NCBI GenBank assembly: GCA_017551705.1
Contig: JAFZLA010000063.1
Location: 1-46,668, forward strand
DNA: 46,668 nt
Direction of reading: 5' to 3'
Source: Treponema sp.
GTDB lineage: Bacteria; Spirochaetota; Spirochaetia; Treponematales; Treponemataceae
Shown here: positions 7,317-15,675 of the stretch, piece by piece
Layout of the letters: each line of letters opens with the position of its first letter
Position numbering within the stretch: the stretch's first letter is position 1
Translations under genes and position numbers: made by a program
Notes under the pieces: generated by a model
Told to the model about the DNA's origin: nothing
Seen by the model: only the letters and a program-made list of their open reading frames with translations
Database searches by the model: none

Positions 7317-7739
7317 ATGAAAGACGCAAAGCGCGCCGTAAGCTTGGCGTTGTCGACCATCGCTGTAGTCTTGGCGGCGCTTAGTCTTGCGCTGGCGGCA
7401 AAAATCGCGCAGGAGCGCTCGGACATACAATACGTCATTTACTTGGGAACGAACGACGCGACCACAAAGCAGCCGCCCGCATCGCAAGAAGCAATCAAAA
7501 AACAAGTGGAAGAACTTTTGGTCAAGCGCTTTGCCGGCTATACCATCGTTGACGCGGACGGCGGCTGGACAGACGGCGCCGGAAACGTCATTCAAGAACA
7601 TTCGCTCGCAATCTATTTGAGCTGCGCCACATCGCGCGCGGTTCACGACCTTGCGGACGAATTGCTCAAAACCTTCAACCAGCGCGCCGTCCTAATACAA
7701 GCCAACAAAACCACCACCGAGTTTTACACGGGAAAATAG
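7317..7739 (+). CDS. DUF3574-like membrane-anchored or secreted protein
   Basis: A 140-residue protein. Residues 8-28 form one hydrophobic segment, a signal anchor or uncleaved signal peptide, and the remainder lies outside the membrane. The core, with YVIYLGTND, a (V)KRFAGYTIVDADGGWTDG segment, then IQEHSLAIYL, resembles DUF3574, in which a prFP.GlTv.da.GqW.d pattern is followed by an ExS beta strand. No enzymatic function is known for this family. GGAGG eight bases before the ATG and TATAAT at 7292-7297 support the start. It stands alone between the A+T-rich block and the beta-glucosidase. Confidence 0.65.
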   Translation: MKDAKRAVSLALSTIAVVLAALSLALAAKIAQERSDIQYVIYLGTNDATTKQPPASQEAIKKQVEELLVKRFAGYTIVDADGGWTDGAGNVIQEHSLAIYLSCATSRAVHDLADELLKTFNQRAVLIQANKTTTEFYTGK

Positions 7740-7813
7740 CAGCGTCCGCAAGGACGCGATGAAACAGCCCGAACTTACGCTTATTGTCTTGCGTTCAAAA
7801 ACACGGGCTGCTA

Positions 7814-7850
7814 TTGACACATTCCCCCAAAAACGCTTTTAATAAGCCCT
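7814..7850 (+). promoter_or_regulatory. Promoter of the GH1 gene, leaderless type
   Basis: TTGACA at 7814-7819, 18 bases, TTTAAT at 7838-7843, then seven bases to the ATG at 7851. No Shine-Dalgarno is present. An inverted repeat CAGCCCG (7765-7771) / CGGGCTG (7804-7810) lies just upstream and could be an operator or the stem of a terminator. Confidence 0.55.
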
Positions 7851-9272
7851 ATGCAATTTTCAAAAGATTTTATTTGGGGAACGGCGACAGCCGCGGCCCA
7901 AGTTGAAGGAGCCGCCTTTGAGGACGGCAAGCAAGCCAGCATTTGGGACCAGTTTGCCGCATGGCCCGGAAAGACTCTTTACGGAGCGTCGCCCGAGACC
8001 GCTTGCGACCACTATCACCGCTACAAGGATGACGTAAAAATTTTGGCGGGACTTAAAATTCCCAACTACCGCTTTAGCGTCTCTTGGCCGCGCGTTATGA
8101 GCTACAGTTCCGACAGCCGAGGAAACGCAGTCCACGGAACAGTCAACAAAAAGGGCTTGGACTTTTACGACCGCTTGATTGACGAGTTGTTGGCAAAAAA
8201 CATCACGCCTTGGCTGACCCTTTACCACTGGGACTTGCCGCTTGAATTGGAGCGCAAGGGCGGCTGGCGCAACCGCGACATCCGCTACTGGGCTGCCGAA
8301 TACACAGAGGTCGTCGTAAAAAAATTTAGCGACCGCGTCAAAAACTTCTTTACCATCAACGAGCCGCCGTGCGTGCTTGGCGGCTACGTTGGCTGGATGG
8401 CGCCGGGACTTCAGCTCCCGCAGGCCGAGATTTTGAACGTCGTCCACAACATTCTTTTGACTCACGGAACGATGGCGCAAGCGATTCGCGCGGCCGCCCC
8501 CAAGGCCAAGATTTGCTTGGCTCACACCGGCTTTGGAAACTTCCCCGCCAGCGAAAGCCCCGAAGACATCGAAGCCTTCAAACGCTCGACCGAATGCTAC
8601 GAAAGGGAGCCGGGCGAAAAATACGGCTTCCAAAAAGGAAGCGGCCTTTTTATGGGCCACTGCCTTACATACTGGTGCGACCCGATTTACTTTGGCCGCT
8701 ACCCCGCCGGCGCGCAAAAAGCGTTCGGCAAGGACTTTCCAAAAATTCTTCCTGGCGACATGGACATCATCTCAACTCCGATTGACTTCCACGGCCAGAA
8801 CATTTACGAAGGCCTTGCAATCCGCGCGCCCAAAACCGCCCAAGAAAAAAAGAACGGCTTTGTAGTGGAGGACTTCGCTCACGGCTATCCCAACACCCAC
8901 GCCAAGTGGCCGGTGACGCCCAAGTCGATGAACCACTTTTTCCAATACATTTGGGAACGCTACAAAAAGCCGATTTTCATCACGGAGAACGGCATAAGCT
9001 GCGCCGACAACCTGAGCCCAGACGGCAAGTGCCACGACATTCAGCGCATCGACTTTGTCCGCTCCTACTTGCAGGAATTGGGCAAGGCAATCAAGGCGGG
9101 CGCCGACATTCGCGGCTACTTCTACTGGTCGTTGATGGACAACTTTGAATGGGCACGCGGCTACGGCGAGCGCTTTGGCTTGGTCCACGTTGACTACCAG
9201 ACGCAAAAAAGGACGCTCAAAGACAGCGCCCTTTGGTACAGCGATTTGGTACAGACTGGAAAGTTAAAGTAG
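7851..9272 (+). CDS. GH1 family beta-glucosidase
   Basis: A 473-residue glycoside hydrolase family 1 enzyme of normal length. The acid/base Glu171 is in FFTINEP and the nucleophile Glu379 in FITENG. The opening FSKDFIWGTATAAAQVEGA, the YRFSVSWPR strand, LYHWDLP and the final YFYWSLMDNFEWARGYGERFGLVHVDY are all diagnostic. It has no signal peptide, so it acts in the cytoplasm. It probably hydrolyses cellobiose and short beta-glucosides taken up by the cell. A phospho-beta-glucosidase role is less likely because no PTS gene is nearby, but the sequence alone does not settle it. With the GH94 phosphorylase at 19.3 kb it gives two routes for cellobiose. A terminator follows at 9301. Confidence 0.93.
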   Translation: MQFSKDFIWGTATAAAQVEGAAFEDGKQASIWDQFAAWPGKTLYGASPETACDHYHRYKDDVKILAGLKIPNYRFSVSWPRVMSYSSDSRGNAVHGTVNKKGLDFYDRLIDELLAKNITPWLTLYHWDLPLELERKGGWRNRDIRYWAAEYTEVVVKKFSDRVKNFFTINEPPCVLGGYVGWMAPGLQLPQAEILNVVHNILLTHGTMAQAIRAAAPKAKICLAHTGFGNFPASESPEDIEAFKRSTECYEREPGEKYGFQKGSGLFMGHCLTYWCDPIYFGRYPAGAQKAFGKDFPKILPGDMDIISTPIDFHGQNIYEGLAIRAPKTAQEKKNGFVVEDFAHGYPNTHAKWPVTPKSMNHFFQYIWERYKKPIFITENGISCADNLSPDGKCHDIQRIDFVRSYLQELGKAIKAGADIRGYFYWSLMDNFEWARGYGERFGLVHVDYQTQKRTLKDSALWYSDLVQTGKLK

Positions 9273-9300
9273 GAACGGAATCCTGCCCATAAACAAGACA

Positions 9301-9331
9301 AAAAAAAGCCGCGCGTTAGCGCGGCGTTTTT
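9301..9331. terminator. Bidirectional intrinsic terminator between GH1 gene and dapA
   Basis: GCCGCGC (9308-9314), loop GTTA, GCGCGGC (9319-9325). It is flanked by A7 on the left and G plus T6 on the right, so it can end transcripts from both convergent genes. Confidence 0.92.
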
Positions 9332-9348
9332 TATGGGCTTGACCACTC

Positions 9349-10254
9349 TTATAGTTTAGACGCGAGCAGCGCGGCCTTGATTACCTTCTTTGCGTTGGCG
9401 TTTACCTCAACCAACGGGGCGCGCACTCCTCCGGCGGGGAGACCCTTAAGGTTCATCGCGTATTTGATTGAAGTGGGGTTTCCGTCAACAAAGGCGCCCT
9501 TGAATATCGGAAGCAGGCGGAAGTGCGCCTTGCGGGCCTCGTCGAACTTGCCTTTAAGGGCCGCGTCAACCATGGCCTTTACTTCTTTGGGAGCCAAGTT
9601 GGAGACGACAGAAACGACTCCGTCGCCGCCAAGCGCGATGAGAGGCAATGTCAATCCGTCGTCGCCTGACAAAACGGCAAAGTCGGGATGCTTGCTCTTT
9701 ACTTTGGCTAAAACGTCCATCATTTGGTTGATGTTGCCGCTGGCTTCCTTTACGCCTATGATGTTGGGCAAGTCGGCGATGCGCGCCAATGTGTCGGTGG
9801 CGATGTTGGTGCCTGTGCGGCCCTGAATGTTGTAAACCAAAATCGGGAGGCCTACGGCGCTGACCGCCTTAAAGTGGCGGAAAATGCCTTCTTGGCTAGG
9901 CTTGTTGTAATAGGGAGTCACCACCAAGGCCGCGTCGGCGCCGGCTTCTTTGGCGCGCTGGGTGTAGCGGACTGCGTCGCGGGTGTTGTTGCTGCCCGTT
10001 CCGACGATGATTGGAATGTTCTTTCCTGTGGCCTTTTTGTAGGCGGCGTGCTCTTCCATTATGATGTCCAGCATCTTGTCTTCTTCGTCTTCGTCAAGAG
10101 TCGGAGTTTCGCTTGTGGTGCAAAGGGGAACCAAGCCGTCGATTCCGGCTTTGAGCTGGTTTTTTATATGTTTTCTGAATCCCTCGTAGTCAACGGCGCC
10201 GTTCTTCTTCATCGGCGTGATCATCGCTGTGTAAGTTCCTTTCAACTTCAACAT
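9349..10254 (-). CDS. dapA: 4-hydroxy-tetrahydrodipicolinate synthase
   Basis: A 301-residue DapA condensing pyruvate with aspartate semialdehyde, the first committed step to diaminopimelate and lysine. The Schiff-base Lys is in GVKEASGN, the Tyr in LVYNIQGRTG with the following Arg, and the Thr pair in LCTTSETPTL, where most DapA have GTTGESPTL. These substitutions keep both threonines and the Glu. AGGAGG six bases before the ATG fixes the start, and a -35/-10 pair with a 17-base spacer lies upstream. It is monocistronic, bounded by a terminator at 9301. Related N-acetylneuraminate lyases share the fold, but the TT pair and length favour DapA. Confidence 0.93.
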   Translation of the reverse strand: MLKLKGTYTAMITPMKKNGAVDYEGFRKHIKNQLKAGIDGLVPLCTTSETPTLDEDEEDKMLDIIMEEHAAYKKATGKNIPIIVGTGSNNTRDAVRYTQRAKEAGADAALVVTPYYNKPSQEGIFRHFKAVSAVGLPILVYNIQGRTGTNIATDTLARIADLPNIIGVKEASGNINQMMDVLAKVKSKHPDFAVLSGDDGLTLPLIALGGDGVVSVVSNLAPKEVKAMVDAALKGKFDEARKAHFRLLPIFKGAFVDGNPTSIKYAMNLKGLPAGGVRAPLVEVNANAKKVIKAALLASKL

Positions 10255-10313
10255 ATATAAACCTCCTGTCGCTACGGCTAAACGCGCGCGTCGCCGCTAT
10301 AAATATTGCAAAA

Positions 10314-10342
10314 TAATATAATGAATTTTGCAAACAAATTCA
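10314..10342 (-). promoter_or_regulatory. Sigma-70 promoter of dapA
   Basis: Minus strand: TTGAAT (10342-10337), 17 bases, TATATT (10319-10314). The leader of about 50 bases ends with AGGAGG at 10266-10261. No lysine-riboswitch-sized structure fits in so short a leader. Confidence 0.65.
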
Positions 10343-10377
10343 ACTAGAAGACAAAAAAAGGCGGCGAAAGAAAAAAC

Positions 10378-10407
10378 TTGACAAAAGCAAAAACGCGCCC
10401 CCATAAT
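10378..10407 (+). promoter_or_regulatory. Sigma-70 promoter of the S41 lipoprotein gene
   Basis: TTGACA at 10378-10383, 18 bases, CATAAT at 10402-10407. The leader of about 25 bases carries AAGGAG before the ATG at 10438. Confidence 0.65.
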
Positions 10408-10437
10408 ATAGCGTTACTTTTATAAGGAGAAGATTTT

Positions 10438-12258
10438 ATGAAAAAACTTTACGTTTTGCTGTCGGCCGCGCTTGTCGCGATTTGCTGCTTGTCATGCAAG
10501 CAAGGGGGAGACACCTACATAGTCGGAGCCAAGGAAAAAACCTTCCCAGTCAAAATCACGACGATGACAAAAAAGAAGGTCGCAATCAAGGGAATCCCGG
10601 GCCAGTCGCCCGAAGTTGAACTTGGCTTTATGGAAGGCAAAGAGGACATTCCATACGTACGCTTGAACAACGAAATGTTCAGCGGACAAAACATCGAAGT
10701 CTCGGCCTACAACGCGGCCACAAACAAATTCACGTTCACAAACACAGCCCGCAACACAAAGGCGGAACTGGACTTGACAAAGCACAAGCTTACCTTTGAA
10801 AATTACGACTTGTTCTTCCAAAGCGGCGAAAAAGCGTACTTGGATCCAACTGGAAGCGAAAAACTCGGCAACTTCTTAAAGATAACGGACGCCCAAAACA
10901 TAGCCGGAGTCCCAATCACTCTTGACTGGTCCACGCAAGACATCGACGTTGTGATATGGCAGGACGGAAACAATTACGACCTTGCCGCGCCGCTGCAATT
11001 CTACAATGACGTTTTTGGCTCGGTTCCCCAGTCATACTTGCTCTACAACGGCAAAAACCTTTACATTGCCGGCATGGCTACGGACGATTTTTGGACAGAA
11101 GGAAACCAATCCGGAACGCGCAGCGCGGCCTTGGCAGAATTTTGTTACAACGAGCTGTGCCTCAACATGGACTTCAACTACGGCCTCAAGGCAATTCACG
11201 GCATAGACAAATTCCCTGACTTTGACACTTACTTCAAGTACGTTGGAATCAAGGACAGCCTAAAAAGCCAGGACGCAAGGACTTTTGCAAGCGCCATTAC
11301 GGACGTCTGCGAATTCTTCTTTGGAGACGGCCACTCAAACTACAGCAGCAACTCGCACTACCTTCCACAAACCGAGAGCATAGCGGGAGCCCGTCCCCGA
11401 AAACAAAACACCGCATACTGGGCGGAATACAAAAAATACATGTCGGCGCGCATTGGAATAACGTTCGACTTTGACGACACAAACACTCACCTAAAAAAGC
11501 CCGCATACATAAAGAGCGGCGACACGGCGATTGTCCGCTTTGACCACTTTGGCTTAAACAGCGAAGAAAAGAAAGCCGGCACAATCGACCACGACACAGA
11601 CTTTGGAAGCTTGAGCAACTCGAACAGCCTCATAAACAATTATGTTTATTTTAGAAACGACACTCTTGAGAACACCTACGACACGCCTTCTTTGATTCAC
11701 TATGTGAACAATCTTATCAAAGCGGATTCAAGCATTAAAAACGTCGTTATCGACCTTTCTTGCAACGGAGGCGGAGCCATTTATTCAGCGGCCTTTGTCC
11801 TCTCATGGATGCTCGGAGAATGCACTTTGCAAACAACAAACCCCATCACAGGAGCCAAGTGGTCGGTTACCTACAAGGCCGACGTAAACGGCAACGGAAC
11901 TCCCGGCGAGGACGCGGACACAATAAAAGGCAAAAACCTCTTTTGCCTTATAAGCCCGACCAGTTTCTCTTGCGGAAACTTGGTTCCAGCCATGCTCAAG
12001 GCCTCCGACCGCGTGACAATTCTTGGCGTCACCTCCGGCGGCGGAACGGGCATGGTTCAAAACTCTTCGGCGGCAGACGGAACTTGTTTTAGAATGAGCA
12101 GCAAGTGGATTGCGAGCGTGCAAAAAAACGGCTCAAACTACGACATCGACAAGGGTGTGGAGCCACACTTCTTCATCAATGATCCAGCCAATTTCTACAA
12201 CGCCGCCACTATAGACGCGCTTGTAAAATCCATCAACGAGGCAAAATTAGGCAACTAG
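10438..12258 (+). CDS. S41 family peptidase-like lipoprotein
   Basis: A 606-residue lipoprotein. Its signal peptide ends in CLSC, with Cys20 as the likely lipidated residue. The C-terminal third is an S41 (C-terminal processing peptidase/tricorn-like) domain. VVIDLSCNGGGAIYSAAFVL is the substrate-channel strand and helix, and ISPTSFSCGN carries the candidate nucleophile Ser511. A Gly-rich GVTSGGGTG loop follows. No PDZ domain is recognised; the first 350 residues are of unknown fold. It probably acts on peptides at the cell surface or in the periplasm. AAGGAG before the ATG and an upstream promoter support the start. It appears monocistronic. Confidence 0.83.
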   Translation: MKKLYVLLSAALVAICCLSCKQGGDTYIVGAKEKTFPVKITTMTKKKVAIKGIPGQSPEVELGFMEGKEDIPYVRLNNEMFSGQNIEVSAYNAATNKFTFTNTARNTKAELDLTKHKLTFENYDLFFQSGEKAYLDPTGSEKLGNFLKITDAQNIAGVPITLDWSTQDIDVVIWQDGNNYDLAAPLQFYNDVFGSVPQSYLLYNGKNLYIAGMATDDFWTEGNQSGTRSAALAEFCYNELCLNMDFNYGLKAIHGIDKFPDFDTYFKYVGIKDSLKSQDARTFASAITDVCEFFFGDGHSNYSSNSHYLPQTESIAGARPRKQNTAYWAEYKKYMSARIGITFDFDDTNTHLKKPAYIKSGDTAIVRFDHFGLNSEEKKAGTIDHDTDFGSLSNSNSLINNYVYFRNDTLENTYDTPSLIHYVNNLIKADSSIKNVVIDLSCNGGGAIYSAAFVLSWMLGECTLQTTNPITGAKWSVTYKADVNGNGTPGEDADTIKGKNLFCLISPTSFSCGNLVPAMLKASDRVTILGVTSGGGTGMVQNSSAADGTCFRMSSKWIASVQKNGSNYDIDKGVEPHFFINDPANFYNAATIDALVKSINEAKLGN

Positions 12259-12333
12259 CGCAAAAAGCGCGGCGAGCAAACACCATAACGACGCGCTAGC
12301 AAAAACGCCAATAATTTGCTACAATGGAGACAA

Positions 12334-14550
12334 ATGAAAAAGTCACTTGTCTCCATTTTTTTTGTCGCTTTTGTTTGCGCGGTTGCCTTTGCGCAAAAAG
12401 TAACCATCGACGTTGAGGGCCGGGAAGCCGAAAAAGACGCGTTGGTTCCCGTAACAGTCGAATGGAACGACGCTTGGTTCGAGCCGTTCGCCCAGCCAAA
12501 ATACAACCACAAGCTGGCAAGGGCCGCCGGCATTCTAAGCTCCTTGGCTTACGACGCCCACGACAAGACCCCGGACAACGCCCTGGCCAAAGCCTACGCA
12601 AAATACGGCGTGGCCTACGACAAGATAGAATGGCATTATGACATGGACTACTCGGACACAGTCTACGGAATAAACCAAACCGCCTTTTCTTTGGCCCGCA
12701 AAAAATTGCCAAGCGGCCGCGACTTGGTTTTTGTTGTCATAAGAGGAACGCCTGGCAACGAAGAAGAATGGCTTTCGAACATCAATGTTTGGAACGACTA
12801 TTCGACAAACGGCAAGTCAAAACAAACGCAATACCACGAAGGCTTTTACAAAGCGGTGGCGCGCGTTATGGAAGCGCTAAACGGATACGCGCAAAAAAAC
12901 AATCTTGACTTAAAGCAAACTCCCATCTTGGTCACCGGCCATTCGCGCGGAGCGGCGTCCGCAAACCTTTTGAGCGCGCTATTGGTCGACGCGCAAATCG
13001 CTTCGCCCGACAGAGTTTTTGCGTACACATACGCCACGCCCAACGTTACGACGCGCGAAGACGCCCACGACGAAAAATACAATTACATTTTCAACATACT
13101 CAACGGCGAGGACATCGTTCCCACAGTTCCAATCTATCAAAGAAAATGGCGCTTCACAAAGTTTGGAATCACAAAAGCAATCGTAAATTCTTGGACTTGC
13201 GACAGCCTCGAAGAATACCAAAACGATTTTGTCCCAAAAATGAATTCTCTTTACAAAAAATTGCTTGGCCGCGACTACTACCCCTTCAACACGGGAACTT
13301 TCATTCCAACAAAAATGGGAGACAGCCTTGCCACGATAAATCCGTCCGTAAAGAAATTTTACAAGAGTTGGTTTCCCCTTCACAAAAGGCTTTCAAAGAC
13401 AATCATCAAGCAATTTCCGTCCGCGGAGGAACGCAAGCGCGACGAAGCATGGGGAATGGCGACAAAGGGGCACGACGACTCGCTTACAGGATTGAAGCGC
13501 TTGTTCTACACAATAAAGAAAAAGGCCGACACAAAGACGCAAGTTTTGATTGAATACAGCCTTCACGCCTTTATCGACATGCACGCGATGCAATCCTACT
13601 TGTCATGGCTTATGGCTCTCGACGAAAAGGATCTTTTTACTTCCAGGCAAAGCACCATAGTCCGAATCAAGGGCGTCTTTAACGGAGCGGTCGTGGACGA
13701 CAAAGGAAAAATTTACGCGCACATATACGACGGAGTCCTTCACATTCGCGAAACAAAAGCCCCGCTGGCCGCCTGGCAAATTCCGCTTGGAAACTTTGGA
13801 CCGATTTCAATCGGATTTCCTTATTCAGAAAAATATTCGCTCTTGATTTACAGAGACTCGCTTGTTCCCACTCCAATAAGAATAACAATAGATCGCTATG
13901 ATTCTGACGGAACTTTTTTGGGCCAAATCAGCAAAAAGTGCGCCGGCCCGCATCTCGGAACCGTTTACAGCTTTGACGTCGGAAAAGAGGCGCTTGCAAA
14001 AGTTGACGGCTCGCCCGCTTCGTACAAAAAGCTAAAAAAGCTCGACGCTAAAATCGCCATCAAAGACGGAAAGCTAAAGAACACAGACGTTTCGCATATG
14101 AGCTTTGAAACCCACATCGACACCGACCGTTTTTGGGAATTTGGCATGACAAGCGGCTTGCAAAAATTTTACCTTGCGCTTCTTTTTGGCTTTGACACAA
14201 AGGAGCCGGTTTCGCGCCAAATGTTCAGCATGGGCGTAGGCACCCAGCACTGTTTTTGCGGACCCATAATGCTCAACGCCGAAGCCTACGCGCGCTTTGC
14301 CCACTACAAGCCGGAGAACGCCGTTGACGAATGGCGCTTTACCCTTGTTCCCGCCACGCGCTTTATGTTCTCGGTAAAGCCGGCAAAAAGAATCCAGCTT
14401 TTTACGGCGCTTGAAATGAACTTTAATTTTTCGGAATTGAACAACGACTTGTTTACAAATGGCGGATACAGAACGGGCGGCATGTCTCCTTGGAAAATAA
14501 ACAGTTCGCTTTCGATCGAGCCGTCAATTCAATTTGGAGTAAAGCTATGA
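12334..14550 (+). CDS. Class 3 lipase-like exported protein with barrel-like C-terminus
   Basis: A 738-residue protein with a signal peptide (residues 1-20, AFA cleavage). Residues about 60-290 form a lipase class 3 domain: the IRGTPG oxyanion region near 137, the nucleophile elbow GHSRG with Ser204, and a GEDIVPTVP acid motif. These enzymes hydrolyse acylglycerols or related esters. The last 140 residues alternate polar and hydrophobic or aromatic residues (FWEFGM, FYLALLFGF, AEAYARFAHY, FTLVPATRFMFSV, LFTALEMNFNF, and a last strand ending FGVKL). This suggests an outer-membrane beta barrel or a membrane-inserted tail, which is inference. The ATG at 12334 has TACAAT only eight bases upstream. 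The stop overlaps the aroC start as ATGA. Confidence 0.78.
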   Translation: MKKSLVSIFFVAFVCAVAFAQKVTIDVEGREAEKDALVPVTVEWNDAWFEPFAQPKYNHKLARAAGILSSLAYDAHDKTPDNALAKAYAKYGVAYDKIEWHYDMDYSDTVYGINQTAFSLARKKLPSGRDLVFVVIRGTPGNEEEWLSNINVWNDYSTNGKSKQTQYHEGFYKAVARVMEALNGYAQKNNLDLKQTPILVTGHSRGAASANLLSALLVDAQIASPDRVFAYTYATPNVTTREDAHDEKYNYIFNILNGEDIVPTVPIYQRKWRFTKFGITKAIVNSWTCDSLEEYQNDFVPKMNSLYKKLLGRDYYPFNTGTFIPTKMGDSLATINPSVKKFYKSWFPLHKRLSKTIIKQFPSAEERKRDEAWGMATKGHDDSLTGLKRLFYTIKKKADTKTQVLIEYSLHAFIDMHAMQSYLSWLMALDEKDLFTSRQSTIVRIKGVFNGAVVDDKGKIYAHIYDGVLHIRETKAPLAAWQIPLGNFGPISIGFPYSEKYSLLIYRDSLVPTPIRITIDRYDSDGTFLGQISKKCAGPHLGTVYSFDVGKEALAKVDGSPASYKKLKKLDAKIAIKDGKLKNTDVSHMSFETHIDTDRFWEFGMTSGLQKFYLALLFGFDTKEPVSRQMFSMGVGTQHCFCGPIMLNAEAYARFAHYKPENAVDEWRFTLVPATRFMFSVKPAKRIQLFTALEMNFNFSELNNDLFTNGGYRTGGMSPWKINSSLSIEPSIQFGVKL

Positions 14551-15650
14551 GCGGATCAACATTCGGAAAAATTTTTAGGGCCACAACTTTTGGCGAAAGC
14601 CACGGAACCGCGCTTGGCGTTGTGATTGACGGAGTTCCGGCAGGAACAAAAATCGACGCGGCAAAAATCCAAGAGCGCCTTGACCGCCGCCGCCCAGGGG
14701 CAAAGGCAAACGGCAAGTCCAACGCCGCTGTCACCAGCCGCTCCGAAGCCGACAAGGCGCAAATCCTTAGCGGCGTCTTTGAAGGAAAGGCGCAGGGAAC
14801 TCCAATCGCAATCGAAATACTAAACACATCCCAGCACTCAAGCGACTACGCCAACATAAAGGACACCTTTAGGCCAGGCCACGCAGACTACACTTACTGG
14901 CAAAAATACGGCTTCCGCGACTATCGCGGCGGAGGAAGGGCCAGCGGACGCGAAACTTGCGCGCGCGTGGCAGCCGGAGCGGTTGCCCTGCAATTTTTGG
15001 AACAAACGCTTGGCAAAAAATTTAGCGTAACAGCCTACACTTTGCGCGCCGCAGGAATCTCTTGTAATAAAATTGACCTTAAGGCAATCGAGCAAAACCC
15101 TTTGCGGGCCGCAGACCTTAACGCCGCCCGCGCCATGCAGGCAAAAATAGAAGAGCTTAGGGCGGCCGGAGACTCGGCAGGCGGCATCGTAGAATGCCAA
15201 ATCAAGGGAGTTCCCGCAGGCCTTGGCGAGCCGGTGTTCGAAAAACTTGACGCGACCTTGGCCGCCGCCATGCTCAGCGTCGGCACGATCAAAGGCATAG
15301 AATTTGGCGCGGGCTTTGATGCCGCCGATTTGACAGGCTCTCAAAACAACGACCAAATAAAAGCAAAAGGCGGCAAGGCAACTTTTGCCACAAACAACGC
15401 CGGCGGCATATTGGGAGGAATCTCAAACGGCGACACAATAATTTTTAGAGTCGCCGTAAAGCCCGTGCCAAGCGTTTTTGTCGAACAAAAGACTGTCAGG
15501 AATAAGAACGGAAAGTTGGCGGACGCCAGCCTAAAGATTCAAGGCAGGCACGACGTTTGCCTTTGCCCAAGAATTGTTCCTGTGGTGGAAGCGATGGCCG
15601 CGCTAGCAATAGCCGACGCGGTCCTGCAAAACCGCGCCGCCCGCGTCTAG
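14547..15650 (+). CDS. aroC: Chorismate synthase
   Basis: A 367-residue FMN-dependent chorismate synthase converting EPSP to chorismate, the last shikimate step. Signatures are FGKIFRATTFGESHG near the start, RPGHADYTYWQKYGF with the second histidine, DYRGGGRASGRETCARVAAGA, and GRHDVCLCPRIVPVVEAMAA near the end. The start at 14547 is chosen because MSGSTFGKIF matches the family N-terminus, GGAGT lies just upstream, and it overlaps the lipase stop as ATGA. Translational coupling to a surface lipase is functionally unexpected. aroA lies about 10 kb away in the same orientation. Confidence 0.95.
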   Translation: MSGSTFGKIFRATTFGESHGTALGVVIDGVPAGTKIDAAKIQERLDRRRPGAKANGKSNAAVTSRSEADKAQILSGVFEGKAQGTPIAIEILNTSQHSSDYANIKDTFRPGHADYTYWQKYGFRDYRGGGRASGRETCARVAAGAVALQFLEQTLGKKFSVTAYTLRAAGISCNKIDLKAIEQNPLRAADLNAARAMQAKIEELRAAGDSAGGIVECQIKGVPAGLGEPVFEKLDATLAAAMLSVGTIKGIEFGAGFDAADLTGSQNNDQIKAKGGKATFATNNAGGILGGISNGDTIIFRVAVKPVPSVFVEQKTVRNKNGKLADASLKIQGRHDVCLCPRIVPVVEAMAALAIADAVLQNRAARV

Positions 15651-15675
15651 GGCTTGCAAACGACAATCGCGGCGT

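Noticed and set aside
7743..7758. GCGTCC-GCAA-GGACGC hairpin as a terminator after the DUF3574-like gene
   Set aside because: The stem is good but no T-run follows, so intrinsic termination is unlikely. It may be a processing or stability stem.
7860..8717. A 285-codon minus-strand frame inside the GH1 gene
   Set aside because: It lies entirely opposite a conserved GH1 enzyme and reads as low-information Val/Ala/Arg-rich sequence.
10255..10342. Lysine riboswitch before dapA
   Set aside because: The predicted leader of about 50 bases is too short for that aptamer and shows no matching helices.
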